64,000 nucleotides of DNA. Origin: Prolixibacteraceae bacterium. Lineage in GTDB: Bacteria; Bacteroidota; Bacteroidia; Bacteroidales; Prolixibacteraceae. The stretch covers positions 136,634 to 200,633 of the forward strand of contig DMSQ01000030.1 in the NCBI GenBank assembly GCA_003457135.1, in the 5' to 3' direction. Under the pieces are notes generated by a model. That model saw only the letters and a program-made list of their open reading frames with translations, was not told the origin of the DNA and searched no databases. Made by a program: the position numbers and the translations under genes. Every line of letters begins with the position of its first letter. Position 1 is the first letter of the stretch. Below are positions 1 through 8,811 of the stretch, piece by piece.

Positions 1-12
1 AATACTATAGAA

Positions 13-1131
13 ATGAAAAAGATTATTATTTATTCGGCACTGATTGCTTTTTTGGTTTCGTGCAGCGCTGCTACCGACAAAAAAGCGGAGCTGGAAAAAC
101 TGAAAGTACAACACGATGAGTTAGCTACTAAAATCGCCCAACTCCAGGCTGAAATCAATCCTGAAGGCGCAAAAGCTGAACAAAAAGCAGTTACAGTTAA
201 AACAACCGATGCTACCGCATGTGTTTTTAACCATTATATCGATGTTCAAGGGACCGTTGATGGCGATCAGAATATTGCCGTGAGCCCACAAATGCCAGGT
301 ATTGTTACCGCCGTCTATGTGAAAGAAGGTTCACCGGTGAAAAGAGGCCAGGTAATGGCAGAACTGGATGCACAGGTACTTAAACAATCGTTGGAAGAAG
401 TAAATACCCAGCTCATTTTAGCCACCAGTATTTTCCAGAAACAAAGCGCTCTATGGGAAAAGAAAATTGGTAGCGAATTGCAGTATTTGCAGGCAAAAGC
501 AGGCAAAGAATCGCTTGAGCAAAGGGCAAGTACCATGAAGGAACAGTTGCAAATGGCTAAAGTTGTTTCACCAATCAGTGGTACCGTCGAAAGCGTTCCG
601 CTACGTGTCGGACAAATGGCTTCTCCGGGAATGCCAACTTCAGCCATCCGTGTGATCAACATGAATGTGGCCAAAATAACGGCCGATGTTGCTGAAACTT
701 ATGCTGCCCGTATTAAAAATGGGAACGACGCTTTGGTCAGTTTTCCTGATTTAGGCAAAGACATTGTAACAAAACTGAACTTTACCAGCCGTTTTATTGA
801 TCCTACCAACCGGACATTTAAGGTTGAATGTAAGATTTCTTCGAAAGATGTTGAGCTTCGCGCCAATATGATTGCTTACCTCAAAATCAAGGATTACACC
901 AACGAGAAAGCGTTCTGTATTCCGGTAAATTATGTCCAGAGCAATCAGGATGGTAAATATGTTTATGTAGCCAGGCAAAGTGGCAATGACTGGAATGCCG
1001 AGCGAAGAATGGTTAAAACCGGAATGGATTACAACGGAATTATTGAAATCCTGGAAGGAATTGCATCAGGCGATAAAATCATCACTTCAGGATTTCAAGA
1101 CCTGAATGCTGGCGAAAAGGTAGTTTTCTAA
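13..1131 (+). CDS. RND efflux periplasmic adaptor lipoprotein (membrane fusion protein)
   Basis: This is the periplasmic adaptor that links an inner-membrane RND pump to an outer-membrane TolC-type channel. A short hydrophobic leader ends in a lipobox (L-V-S-C, Cys17), so the protein should be lipid-anchored. Residues about 24-46 look coiled-coil. A lipoyl-like half motif (PGIVTAVYVKEGSPVKRGQ, about 94-112) precedes a helical hairpin, and the second lipoyl half (SPISGTVESVPLRVGQ) follows. Beta-barrel and membrane-proximal domains fill the C-terminus. The length of 372 aa is normal for the HlyD/AcrA-like family. The pump gene starts 21 bp downstream, so the two are surely co-transcribed. In related Bacteroidota an outer-membrane channel gene usually precedes the adaptor; here it would lie outside the window. 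Substrate cannot be read from the sequence. Confidence 0.93.
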   Translation: MKKIIIYSALIAFLVSCSAATDKKAELEKLKVQHDELATKIAQLQAEINPEGAKAEQKAVTVKTTDATACVFNHYIDVQGTVDGDQNIAVSPQMPGIVTAVYVKEGSPVKRGQVMAELDAQVLKQSLEEVNTQLILATSIFQKQSALWEKKIGSELQYLQAKAGKESLEQRASTMKEQLQMAKVVSPISGTVESVPLRVGQMASPGMPTSAIRVINMNVAKITADVAETYAARIKNGNDALVSFPDLGKDIVTKLNFTSRFIDPTNRTFKVECKISSKDVELRANMIAYLKIKDYTNEKAFCIPVNYVQSNQDGKYVYVARQSGNDWNAERRMVKTGMDYNGIIEILEGIASGDKIITSGFQDLNAGEKVVF

Positions 1132-1152
1132 ATCAATCAAAACAGACCAATC

Positions 1153-4100
1153 ATGTCGAAAGAAAATAAGATAAAAGAATTTTTTGCCACTAACTGGGCC
1201 ATCGATAACCGGACGAGCATCTATGTGCTTGCCACGATTATATCGGTGCTTGGTATGATGAATTATTATTTAATACCGAAGGAAACATTTCCTCAGATAG
1301 TAATTCCATACATCGTTGTTAGTACGCCATACCCGGGCACCTCGCCTGAAGACATTGAAAACCTGGTAACACGTCCGATTGAGAAACAGTTAAAATCAAT
1401 ATCTAACGTAAAAAAAGTAACCAGCAATTCAGTTCCCGATTTCTCTTCAATCATTGTTGAGTTCGATCCTGATCTGTCAATCGAAACTGCCAAACAGCGG
1501 GTGCGCGATGCGGTTGACAAAGCCAAATCCGAGCTGCCGACCGATTTGCCGTCACAACCGCAAATCATGGATATAGACCTTTCTGCTATGCCGGTCATGT
1601 TCCTCAATATTTCAGGAAATTACGACCTGGTAAAACTGAAACATTATGCTGAAATTGCCCAGGATAAAATTGAAGGGCTGAAGGAAATTACCCGTGTTGA
1701 CATTGTTGGGGCGCTCGACCGCGAAATACAAATTGATGCCGACATTTTCAAAATGCAGGCCGCAAAAGTCACCTTCGGAAATATCGAACAGGCTGTCGCG
1801 ATGGAAAACCTCACCATTTCGGGAGGTATATTAACCAACAACGGAACCCGTAATACAGTTCGTATCAAGGGGCAGTTTACCGATGTGCAAACTATCCGGA
1901 ATATAGTTGTTCAATCGTCGAGTGGCGCCATGATAAAACTTAGGGATATCGCTGAGGTTAACGATAGTTTTGCTGAACAGGCCAGCTTCGCCAGGCTCAA
2001 CGGCAAAAATGTAATTACCCTGAATGTGATCAAGAAGAACGGTGCGAACCTGCTCGACGCTTCTGACCAGATCAAGGAAATTGTTGATGGCCTGAAACAA
2101 CGCGACTATCCGAAGGATATGGAGGTTACCGTTACCGGAGACCAGAGCCGTTTTACCCGAAACACACTGGAGGAATTGAATAATACGATCATCATTGGTT
2201 TTATTCTGGTAACCATTGTACTGATGTTCTTCATGGGCTTCACCAATGCGTTCTTTGTCGGGTTGTCAGTTCCGTTGTCCATTTTCATAGCCTACATGAT
2301 TATTCCCGGCTTAGGCTTCACTATGAACATGATCGTGATGTTCGCCTTCATTTTTGCCCTTGGTATTGTGGTTGACGATGCTATCGTAGTTATCGAAAAT
2401 ACGCATCGGTTGCACCGTTTCACTCCGGATATTAATGTCGCGGCCAAGAGAGCAGCCGGTGAGGTATTCCTTCCTATTTTTTCAGGAACATTGACTACCC
2501 TTGCCCCATTCTTCCCGCTGGCTTTCTGGCCCGGCATCGTGGGGCAGTTTATGCACTATTTGCCTGTAACCCTGATCATAACACTGTTTGCCTCCTTGTT
2601 TGTGGCGTATGTGTTTAACCCGGTATTTGCGGTATCGTTTATGAAACACGAATATGACAAGGAATTTCAACAGGGAAGTACATGGCGAAAACTTAAAATT
2701 TCAACGATGGTGATGGCTGTTTTGGCAGCGCTCTTATATCTTGTTCACTTTACAGCAGAAGTGCCGGCTGCTTTTGCCATGGCCAACATCCTTACGCTTG
2801 TTGTTGTGTTGATCCTTCTTTTCCATTTCGTTTTAAAGAAAATGATCCACGCTTTTCAGGAAAAGACCTGGCCATGGGTAATGGCTTTTTATGAAAGGCA
2901 ATTGCGCCTTATCCTGAAAGGGGCCCGGCCGTTATGGACACTGGTTGGCATGATCGCATTGTTTTTTGTAACCATGTTCATTACAGGAATAGCTAAACCA
3001 ACCGTATTGTTTTTCCCAAACAGCGACCCGAATAATATTTTTGTGTATATCAAAATGCCCGGAGGGACACATCAGAATTTGACCGACAGCGTTACCCGCG
3101 TTGCCGAAGCACGTGTTTACAACGCCATTGGGCAAAACAATCCTGATGTGGAATCGGTTATTTCGAATGTGACTATCGGCGCTGAGGAAGAGGGATTTAC
3201 TTCAACAGGGACACCCTTCAACAGAGGAAAAGTTACTGTGAATTTTGTTGAGCACCAATTCCGTATTTCAGGAATTTCAACAACCCAATACATGGAATTG
3301 ATCAGGAAAGAAGTTGCAGACATCGCAGGAGCCGAAATTACGGTTGATAAGGAACAAAATGGCCCGCCAACCGGTAAACCAATCAACATTGAAATTACCA
3401 ACGAAAATCTGGGAACCCTGATTACCGATGCTTATGCTTTCCGTAATTACATTGACTCTGTGGATATTCCCGGGGTGGAAGAATTAAAAACCGATTTCGA
3501 GATGAACTCTCCGGAAATCATTATTCAGATTAACCGCGATCGCGCACAGCGATTGGGAATTTCAACCGGTCAAATCGGAATGGAAATCCGAACCGCGCTG
3601 TATGGGAAAGAGATTTCGAAACTAAAACAGGATGAGGATGAGTTTCCGATTATGCTTCGTTACAGTAAATTAACCCGCGATAATATTGATGCGCTGGTCA
3701 ATCTTCAGATCACCTATCGCGACATGAATACCGGCATGTTACGCAGTGTTCCATTATCAACAGTTGCTACATTGGACTATACTTCTTCCTACGCCGGAAT
3801 TAAGCGCCTGGATCAGAAACGGGTAATTACTGTTTATTCGAATGTGCTTTCGGGCTTTTCTGCCAACGATATTGTGCCAAAAATCATAAGGGAAGCCAAA
3901 ACATTTCCACTGCACGAAGGCACTTCCATCAAGTTGACCGGCGAGCAGGACGACCAGGCTGAAACGGTCGCTTTCCTTATGAAAGCGATGATCATTGCCA
4001 TTGGCATGATTTTCTTTATCCTGATCACTCAATTTGGTTCGGTCAGCAAGTCGCTGATTATTCTAAGCGAAGTTGTCTTCAGCATCATTGGGGTTTTGCT

Positions 4101-4566
4101 TGGGTTTATCATCTTCAAGATGGATCTGGTGATTATGATGACCGGTCTGGGAGTTGTGGCCCTGGGTGGCATTGTGGTCCGGAACGGGATATTGATTGTT
4201 GAATTTATTGATGTCAAGAAGAAGGAAGGTTTGCCGACACGCCGGGCTATCATTGAAGGTGGGAAAACCCGTATCACTCCGGTAATCCTTACCGCAACCG
4301 CAGCAATGTTAGGTTTGGTGCCTCTTGCTGTCGGTTTGAACATCGATTTTGCCGCCATCTTTACCGAACTGAACCCGCACATCTATTTCGGGGGCGACAA
4401 TGTTGCTTTTTGGGGTCCGCTTGCTTGGTCAATCATTTTTGGATTGAGTTTCGCGACTTTCCTAACCCTGATGTTCGTTCCGGCTTTGTACGAGATGGAT
4501 TATGTGATTCGGTTAAAAATGGCCAAACGCAAAAACCTGAAGCGTATTAAAGCGCTGAAGAAGTAA
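1153..4566 (+). CDS. RND efflux transporter permease (AcrB/HAE1-like)
   Basis: This is a proton-driven inner-membrane efflux pump of the resistance-nodulation-division superfamily. TM1 is near residues 18-38, followed by a large periplasmic porter domain, TM2-6, a second porter domain and the C-terminal TMs. The TM4 signature (VVDDAIVVIENTHR) carries the paired aspartates used for proton relay, and the second repeat has GGIVVRNGILIVEF. The length of 1137 aa exceeds E. coli AcrB (about 1050). The extra length includes two additional hydrophobic stretches between TM6 and TM7 (about residues 516-555). The C-terminal region also has a short insert (LNPHIYFGGDNVAFWG). The gene forms an operon with the upstream adaptor and is followed by a hairpin terminator. 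The family call is certain; the substrate is unknown. Confidence 0.95.
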   Translation: MSKENKIKEFFATNWAIDNRTSIYVLATIISVLGMMNYYLIPKETFPQIVIPYIVVSTPYPGTSPEDIENLVTRPIEKQLKSISNVKKVTSNSVPDFSSIIVEFDPDLSIETAKQRVRDAVDKAKSELPTDLPSQPQIMDIDLSAMPVMFLNISGNYDLVKLKHYAEIAQDKIEGLKEITRVDIVGALDREIQIDADIFKMQAAKVTFGNIEQAVAMENLTISGGILTNNGTRNTVRIKGQFTDVQTIRNIVVQSSSGAMIKLRDIAEVNDSFAEQASFARLNGKNVITLNVIKKNGANLLDASDQIKEIVDGLKQRDYPKDMEVTVTGDQSRFTRNTLEELNNTIIIGFILVTIVLMFFMGFTNAFFVGLSVPLSIFIAYMIIPGLGFTMNMIVMFAFIFALGIVVDDAIVVIENTHRLHRFTPDINVAAKRAAGEVFLPIFSGTLTTLAPFFPLAFWPGIVGQFMHYLPVTLIITLFASLFVAYVFNPVFAVSFMKHEYDKEFQQGSTWRKLKISTMVMAVLAALLYLVHFTAEVPAAFAMANILTLVVVLILLFHFVLKKMIHAFQEKTWPWVMAFYERQLRLILKGARPLWTLVGMIALFFVTMFITGIAKPTVLFFPNSDPNNIFVYIKMPGGTHQNLTDSVTRVAEARVYNAIGQNNPDVESVISNVTIGAEEEGFTSTGTPFNRGKVTVNFVEHQFRISGISTTQYMELIRKEVADIAGAEITVDKEQNGPPTGKPINIEITNENLGTLITDAYAFRNYIDSVDIPGVEELKTDFEMNSPEIIIQINRDRAQRLGISTGQIGMEIRTALYGKEISKLKQDEDEFPIMLRYSKLTRDNIDALVNLQITYRDMNTGMLRSVPLSTVATLDYTSSYAGIKRLDQKRVITVYSNVLSGFSANDIVPKIIREAKTFPLHEGTSIKLTGEQDDQAETVAFLMKAMIIAIGMIFFILITQFGSVSKSLIILSEVVFSIIGVLLGFIIFKMDLVIMMTGLGVVALGGIVVRNGILIVEFIDVKKKEGLPTRRAIIEGGKTRITPVILTATAAMLGLVPLAVGLNIDFAAIFTELNPHIYFGGDNVAFWGPLAWSIIFGLSFATFLTLMFVPALYEMDYVIRLKMAKRKNLKRIKALKK

Positions 4567-4592
4567 AATCAATCAAATCTTAAAATAAATTG

Positions 4593-4627
4593 AAAGGGGC
4601 TGGCTCGCAAGAGTTCAGCCTCTTTTT
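4593..4627 (+). terminator. Rho-independent terminator after the RND operon
   Basis: AGGGGCTG and CAGCCTCT form an 8-bp stem (one G-T wobble) around a loop of about 12 nt, followed directly by a run of T. It lies 26 bp after the RND stop codon. Confidence 0.8.
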
Positions 4628-4656
4628 CCTATTTGAAAAGTCTGTCCAATAAATCT

Positions 4657-4899
4657 TTAACCCCATCCTTCTATTTCTTTTATGAGTTCATCGTTATTGG
4701 TTAGTTTATCGTTATTTGAATCAAGCATCGATTGGTCGATTCTTTTGTAGAACTCATCCAAAGTCATCGGTTGGAAGTCTTTTTCAATACTTCTACTCTT
4801 TTCCTTTTTAAGCATTTTTTCGAAACGATCCACAATATTCTCATTTTGAATATTGAGAAATTCTCTCACAAAAGTCAATTTTCTAGTCTGTAAATCCAT
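4657..4899 (-). CDS. Small antitoxin-like protein, orphan (80 aa)
   Basis: This is a short charged helical protein that begins MDLQTRKLTFVREFLNIQNE. From memory this opening is typical of small Bacteroidota proteins encoded beside RelE/ParE-type toxins, so an antitoxin-like role is possible but unproven. No toxin-like gene is adjacent: downstream is the RND terminator and upstream is an aldo/keto reductase. Its start codon lies inside the 3' end of that reductase (25-bp overlap), so it may be translated from the same transcript. It may be a solitary antitoxin left after toxin loss, or a regulator of unrelated function. Confidence 0.72.
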   Translation of the reverse strand: MDLQTRKLTFVREFLNIQNENIVDRFEKMLKKEKSRSIEKDFQPMTLDEFYKRIDQSMLDSNNDKLTNNDELIKEIEGWG

Positions 4900-6098
4900 T
4901 TTCTTTTTTTAGTAAAGTTATAAATTTTCAAGAAAACGTGTTTCAAATTTTGTTTTTTTGTTTTTGCCCTATACAATTCTTCATGGGTTTCTTTAATCAG
5001 ATTAATAAGTGGAACATCAGCCGGACAGCGGCTTAAATCAATCTTTTTCAGGTTCTGCATGGTCGGAAAATTGCCCGGAAACCAGTGGCCTTTTTCCTGA
5101 AACATGTTGTAGCGGTACAATCCGAAATCTTTCATGTCGTAACATTTCCAGAGCAACCTGAATCGAAGAATTTCCGGAATATTCAATCCTGAAGGATCTT
5201 TTTCCATGACATATCCATCAAAACCGGAATAAGGATCAAGTAATTTCTGAGCATCGAGAACTTGTTTGATCCGGGCATCTTCAGGAGAAAAAGGTGCTGG
5301 CGCCGGAAAAATGCCATTAAGATGTTCGAATTTTGCAGTTACCGGAAGCCCAAAAGTTAAGGTGTGAATTCCTGGGTGGCTAAGGCAAAACCTGGCATTC
5401 CACTGAATGGGGTGAAGGGGGTCTGTTAATTTTACCAGTTTAGAGGGTGGGTTAAGCAATTGTCCTCCTTTATCATTGGGTGAAATAATAAACACACCCA
5501 TATCCTTGGTTTCAGCCAGATCAATAGCAGCTTTGTTTCGCTGGAAAAAATAGTAATAATGCAGGTTTACAAAGTCGAACAAATCGGTTTCAATAGTTTT
5601 TAAAATTACATCCAGTGGTGCGTGAGTGCTGAACCCGATATGCTTAATAATTCCCTCTTCTTTCATCTTCAGTAACTCTTCAACCGGTCCGCCTTTGGCA
5701 CAGGCAGATTCCTGTATTCCCATGGTATTAATTCCGTGCCAGGCATAGAAATCAAAATAGTCGGTTTTCAAAGCTATCAACTGGTTCGAAACCATTGTTC
5801 GGGTTTCTTCTGCCGTTTTAGGATTTCCTTTAGTCATCAAAAAGTAGGCATCGCGTTTCAGTTTCAATTCATCGTTCAGTACCCGACCGTAAGCATGTTC
5901 GCTTTTGCCATAACCATGTGCCGTTTCAATTAAATTGATGCCCTGCGCCAAAGCTTTTTCAACCGTTTCCCGACATTGATCGAGGGTATCCTGAGGAATA
6001 TGTTCGCGGGGTTCGACGCCTGTATGTTTAAAACGCATACCTCCCAAAGTGATGACACTAACCATTTTGTTGGTTTTGCCAAAACGACGGTATTCCAT
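4875..6098 (-). CDS. Aldo/keto reductase family protein
   Basis: This is a soluble NAD(P)-dependent oxidoreductase of the aldo/keto reductase TIM-barrel superfamily. The start was placed at MEYRRFGKTNKMVSVITLGG, where family homology begins; an in-frame ATG lies 36 bp upstream. The catalytic tetrad is only partly canonical. Tyr (HGYG), Lys (LMTKGNP) and His (YAWHGIN) are present, but the usual Asp of the DTA motif is Glu (LIETAHGYG). A C-terminal extension of about 110 aa (YRYNMFQEKGHWFPG) replaces the 4Fe-4S ferredoxin tail seen in some relatives and keeps only a lone Cys-Pro. The 3' end overlaps the small antitoxin-like gene. The substrate cannot be inferred. Confidence 0.88.
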   Translation of the reverse strand: MEYRRFGKTNKMVSVITLGGMRFKHTGVEPREHIPQDTLDQCRETVEKALAQGINLIETAHGYGKSEHAYGRVLNDELKLKRDAYFLMTKGNPKTAEETRTMVSNQLIALKTDYFDFYAWHGINTMGIQESACAKGGPVEELLKMKEEGIIKHIGFSTHAPLDVILKTIETDLFDFVNLHYYYFFQRNKAAIDLAETKDMGVFIISPNDKGGQLLNPPSKLVKLTDPLHPIQWNARFCLSHPGIHTLTFGLPVTAKFEHLNGIFPAPAPFSPEDARIKQVLDAQKLLDPYSGFDGYVMEKDPSGLNIPEILRFRLLWKCYDMKDFGLYRYNMFQEKGHWFPGNFPTMQNLKKIDLSRCPADVPLINLIKETHEELYRAKTKKQNLKHVFLKIYNFTKKRKWIYRLEN

Positions 6099-6223
6099 TT
6101 TTGGGCGATAAAGAGATAAATTTTTATAATCCATATGATGTGCCAGTCTTAATACGGTGAAAATATTCAAACTAAAACAGAAAACTGGTAGGTATGTTTA
6201 GTTCGGATTTAATGTAGCCTCAT

Positions 6224-6889
6224 CTATTTTCTCAAAAATGCTTCGGCAATAACTAAGTCGGATGGAGTAGTAATCTTAATATTTTCTTGGTTTCCTTCAA
6301 TCATGTGTATGGTGAATCCAGCTTTTTCTGCCACCGAAGCGTCGTCGGTAAATGCCGGATCAAAATCCTGTTCGAATGCTTTCAGTATTTGGTCGCTTTG
6401 GAAAGTTTGCGGAGTCTGAACACCGAAATACAGGCTTCGATCCACTGTACTATTTTTATCTCCCTCCTGTTTCCTCAGCGATTCGTTCACTGGCAAAACC
6501 GGAATGGCATTCCCAGCATTACTGGCAGTTTCGAAGCATCTTTTGAGTGTCTCCAGACTGACAAGGGGACGAACTCCATCGTGAATAAAAACGATTCCTT
6601 CTCCATCTATTAATTTAAGTCCATTTTTGACCGAATCATACCGGGTTTCACCTCCTGTTGCGATTCGGTGAGCCAGATTGAATTTGTGTTTCAGGCACAA
6701 TCTATCCCAATATTCCTTTTGTGACTCAGGCAGAACCAAAATCAATTCACATTCAGGATCGAAATCATAAAAAACATGAATCGTATGCATCAACACAGGT
6801 TTTCCACACAATTCAAGAAACTGTTTGGGTATTTCAGTTCCCATCCGGTTTCCTGATCCTCCGGCAACTATTAATGCAAACTTTTTCAT
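6224..6889 (-). CDS. ispD: 2-C-methyl-D-erythritol 4-phosphate cytidylyltransferase
   Basis: This enzyme transfers CMP from CTP to MEP in the third step of the non-mevalonate isoprenoid pathway, in the cytosol. The nucleotide-binding loop IVAGGSGNRMGTEIPKQF (about residues 7-24) has the expected glycines, Arg and Lys. IHDGVRPLV and the later GVQTPQTF and FTDDASVAEKAG motifs are also intact. The length of 221 aa is typical for stand-alone IspD (not the IspDF fusion). It is divergent from the DUF2461 gene with only 45 bp between start codons, and a TAnnTTTG promoter element overlaps that gap. A polyprenyl diphosphate synthase at 19.2-20.2 kb would use downstream products. Confidence 0.95.
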   Translation of the reverse strand: MKKFALIVAGGSGNRMGTEIPKQFLELCGKPVLMHTIHVFYDFDPECELILVLPESQKEYWDRLCLKHKFNLAHRIATGGETRYDSVKNGLKLIDGEGIVFIHDGVRPLVSLETLKRCFETASNAGNAIPVLPVNESLRKQEGDKNSTVDRSLYFGVQTPQTFQSDQILKAFEQDFDPAFTDDASVAEKAGFTIHMIEGNQENIKITTPSDLVIAEAFLRK

Positions 6890-6906
6890 AATTTAGACGT
6901 TGATAG

Positions 6907-6914
6907 CAAAAGTA
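6907..6914 (-). promoter_or_regulatory. Putative -7 promoter element for ispD
   Basis: TACTTTTG on the minus strand matches the Bacteroidota -7 consensus TAnnTTTG and lies 17 bp upstream of the ispD start. No convincing -33 TTTG is seen at proper spacing. Confidence 0.5.
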
Positions 6915-6934
6915 CAATTTCAAATCTAAATGAT

Positions 6935-7594
6935 ATGCAGGAAATTCTCAACTTTCTTTCTGAATTGAAAGAAAACAACAATAAGGATTGGTTTGACCAA
7001 AACCGTGACAGGTATGAAGCAAGCCGTAAAAAGGTTTTGTTTCTGACCGAAATGATTATTCATGAAGTTGCCAAATTCGATCCAGAAATTGGATTTCAGG
7101 ATCCCAAAAACTGCGTGTTCCGAATATTCCGCGATGTTCGTTTTGCCACAGATAAAACTCCCTACAAAACAAACATGGGAAGTTTTATAGCCAAAGGTGG
7201 CCGGAAAAGCACCAGTGCAGGGTATTATATTCATATCGAACCAGGTAGTTCTTTTGTTGGAGGTGGTTCTTATTGTCCCCCGGCTGAAGCCTTGAAAGCA
7301 ATACGCACTGAAATTTTTGATCATCCGGAAGATTTCAAACAACTGATTCTTAATAATTCATTCCTGAAGGTTTATCCCGAAATGTATGATGATAAGCTAA
7401 AAACGGCACCCAAAGGATTTCCGAAAGATTTTCCGGAGATAGATCTGCTGAAATATAAATCGTTTGCTTTTACTTCGAAGTTGGAAGATACGGTGGTTAC
7501 CAGTGATGCCTATGTGGATAAAATTGTTTCTGCTTTTAAGGCATTATCGCCGGTAAATCGGTTTTTAAATACAGCGCTGGAAAAATGGCTGTAG
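6935..7594 (+). CDS. DUF2461 domain-containing protein (TIGR02453-like)
   Basis: This is a conserved soluble protein of unknown function. The family signature is visible from the N-terminus (LSELKENNNKDWFDQNRDRY, residues 7-26). It continues with FRIFRDVRFATDKTPYKTN near residues 63-80 and the GYYIHIEPGSSFVGGGSY segment near 95-113. The length of 219 aa fits the family. No signal peptide or membrane segment is visible. It is divergently arranged with ispD; downstream lies a bidirectional terminator-like palindrome, so it is probably monocistronic. No function should be assigned. Confidence 0.9.
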   Translation: MQEILNFLSELKENNNKDWFDQNRDRYEASRKKVLFLTEMIIHEVAKFDPEIGFQDPKNCVFRIFRDVRFATDKTPYKTNMGSFIAKGGRKSTSAGYYIHIEPGSSFVGGGSYCPPAEALKAIRTEIFDHPEDFKQLILNNSFLKVYPEMYDDKLKTAPKGFPKDFPEIDLLKYKSFAFTSKLEDTVVTSDAYVDKIVSAFKALSPVNRFLNTALEKWL

Positions 7595-7896
7595 CTTTCA
7601 TTAGTGAAACAGGGTTATTTCATCGCTTAAAACAAACCATTCATGTAAAAAAACGAATGGTTCATCATTTAATCTTAAAACGGGGGTTACAATTTCTTTG
7701 GTTTTAGAATTAATTATAAGTGAGTAAAATTTATTCATCCATCCACCAAATTCTATAACAGAAAAAAGCCAGACAGATATCGTCTGGCTTTTTTCTGTTT
7801 ACCAGCGTGATGAATTACTGTAAAATCTTTTTGTCCTTTCAGCTGTTTTAGTTTCAATTAACATTTCCGTACTTTGTTCAACATTAAAACTTACTA
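7595..7896. other. Intergenic region with an 8-bp hairpin
   Basis: This 302-bp gap holds no coding sequence. An inverted repeat AACCATTC/GAATGGTT (7635-7662, 12-nt loop) sits close after the DUF2461 stop but lacks a T-run. A strong terminator palindrome follows at 7758-7798. The last 60 bp before the DUF2797 start presumably carry its promoter; TACTTTG near 7870 is only a partial match to the consensus. Confidence 0.55.
7758..7798. terminator. Bidirectional terminator palindrome
   Basis: A perfect 17-bp inverted repeat (ACAGAAAAAAGCCAGAC and its complement) surrounds a 7-nt loop. The A-run and T-run flank the GC core (GCCAGAC/GTCTGGC), so it can terminate transcription in either direction. 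Confidence 0.85.
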
Positions 7897-8703
7897 ATGA
7901 TGCTTGCTTCAGGGAATATTTTAAAAATGCGGGCAGAATATGCCGATCCGGTAAATTACTTTTTGCCGCTGAGCGAAACCGAACTGCCTATGAACGATCT
8001 GATCGGAAAATCCATCAGCCTGAAATTTACCGGACAAATCAATTGCATTTCGTGCGGAAAACGAACAAAAACATCATTTGGACAAGGGTTTTGCTACAAT
8101 TGCCTGCAAACGGCTCCCGAAGCCAGCGAAACGGTGATGCGCCCCGAATTGTCGAAAGCACACCTCGGAATTGCCCGCGACATGGACTGGGCACGAGAAC
8201 ACGACCTGATTGATCATTTCGTTTACCTGGCCGTATCCGGCGAACTGAAAGTGGGAGTGACACGCCATCATCAGGTTCCAACCCGATGGATTGACCAGGG
8301 TGCGAGCGAAGCCATCATCCTGGCCCGTACACCCAATCGCCATATTTCCGGAGTGATTGAAGTTTACCTGAAGAATTTTTTTTCGGATAAAACCAACTGG
8401 AGGTCAATGCTTCAGGATAAGAACGTTTCAAATTATAACCTTCAGGAAGAAAAAGTAAATGCATACCAATTGCTTCCCGCAGAATTGCAGCAATATCTTC
8501 ACGCCGATAATTTCATCTGGCAGATTCGGTACCCGGTATCATCTTTTCCGGAAAAAGTGATCATCTTTTCGTTCGACAAAGACCCTGTGATATCAGGAAT
8601 CCTGAAAGGAATTAAAGGACAATACCTGATTTTTATGGATGGACGTGTATTCAACATCCGAAAGCACAACGGTTACAGGCTGGAAGTCAGCCTAAATGAC
8701 TAA
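7897..8703 (+). CDS. DUF2797 domain-containing zinc-ribbon-like protein
   Basis: This is a conserved soluble protein of unknown function. Two paired cysteine knuckles (CISCGK and CYNC, about residues 50-70) look like a zinc-binding site. The region after them is characteristic of DUF2797: TVMRPELSKAHLGIARDMDW, then HFVYLAVSGELKVGVTRHHQ, then RWIDQGASEAIILARTPNR. It somewhat resembles a GIY-YIG-like strand order (VYLAVSG.LKVGVTR), which is only an impression. The first of several possible starts was kept; translation could also begin at Met2 or Met11. It appears monocistronic. Confidence 0.87.
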   Translation: MMLASGNILKMRAEYADPVNYFLPLSETELPMNDLIGKSISLKFTGQINCISCGKRTKTSFGQGFCYNCLQTAPEASETVMRPELSKAHLGIARDMDWAREHDLIDHFVYLAVSGELKVGVTRHHQVPTRWIDQGASEAIILARTPNRHISGVIEVYLKNFFSDKTNWRSMLQDKNVSNYNLQEEKVNAYQLLPAELQQYLHADNFIWQIRYPVSSFPEKVIIFSFDKDPVISGILKGIKGQYLIFMDGRVFNIRKHNGYRLEVSLND

Positions 8704-8811
8704 ATTGATAAATTTTTCAGGGGCAATGATAAGTCTTTTCATCTCCGCTTTTTTTTTCGTTAATTTAGGATTCTTAAAAAACCTTAGATTGACATACTTC
8801 TTTTTTTTATT

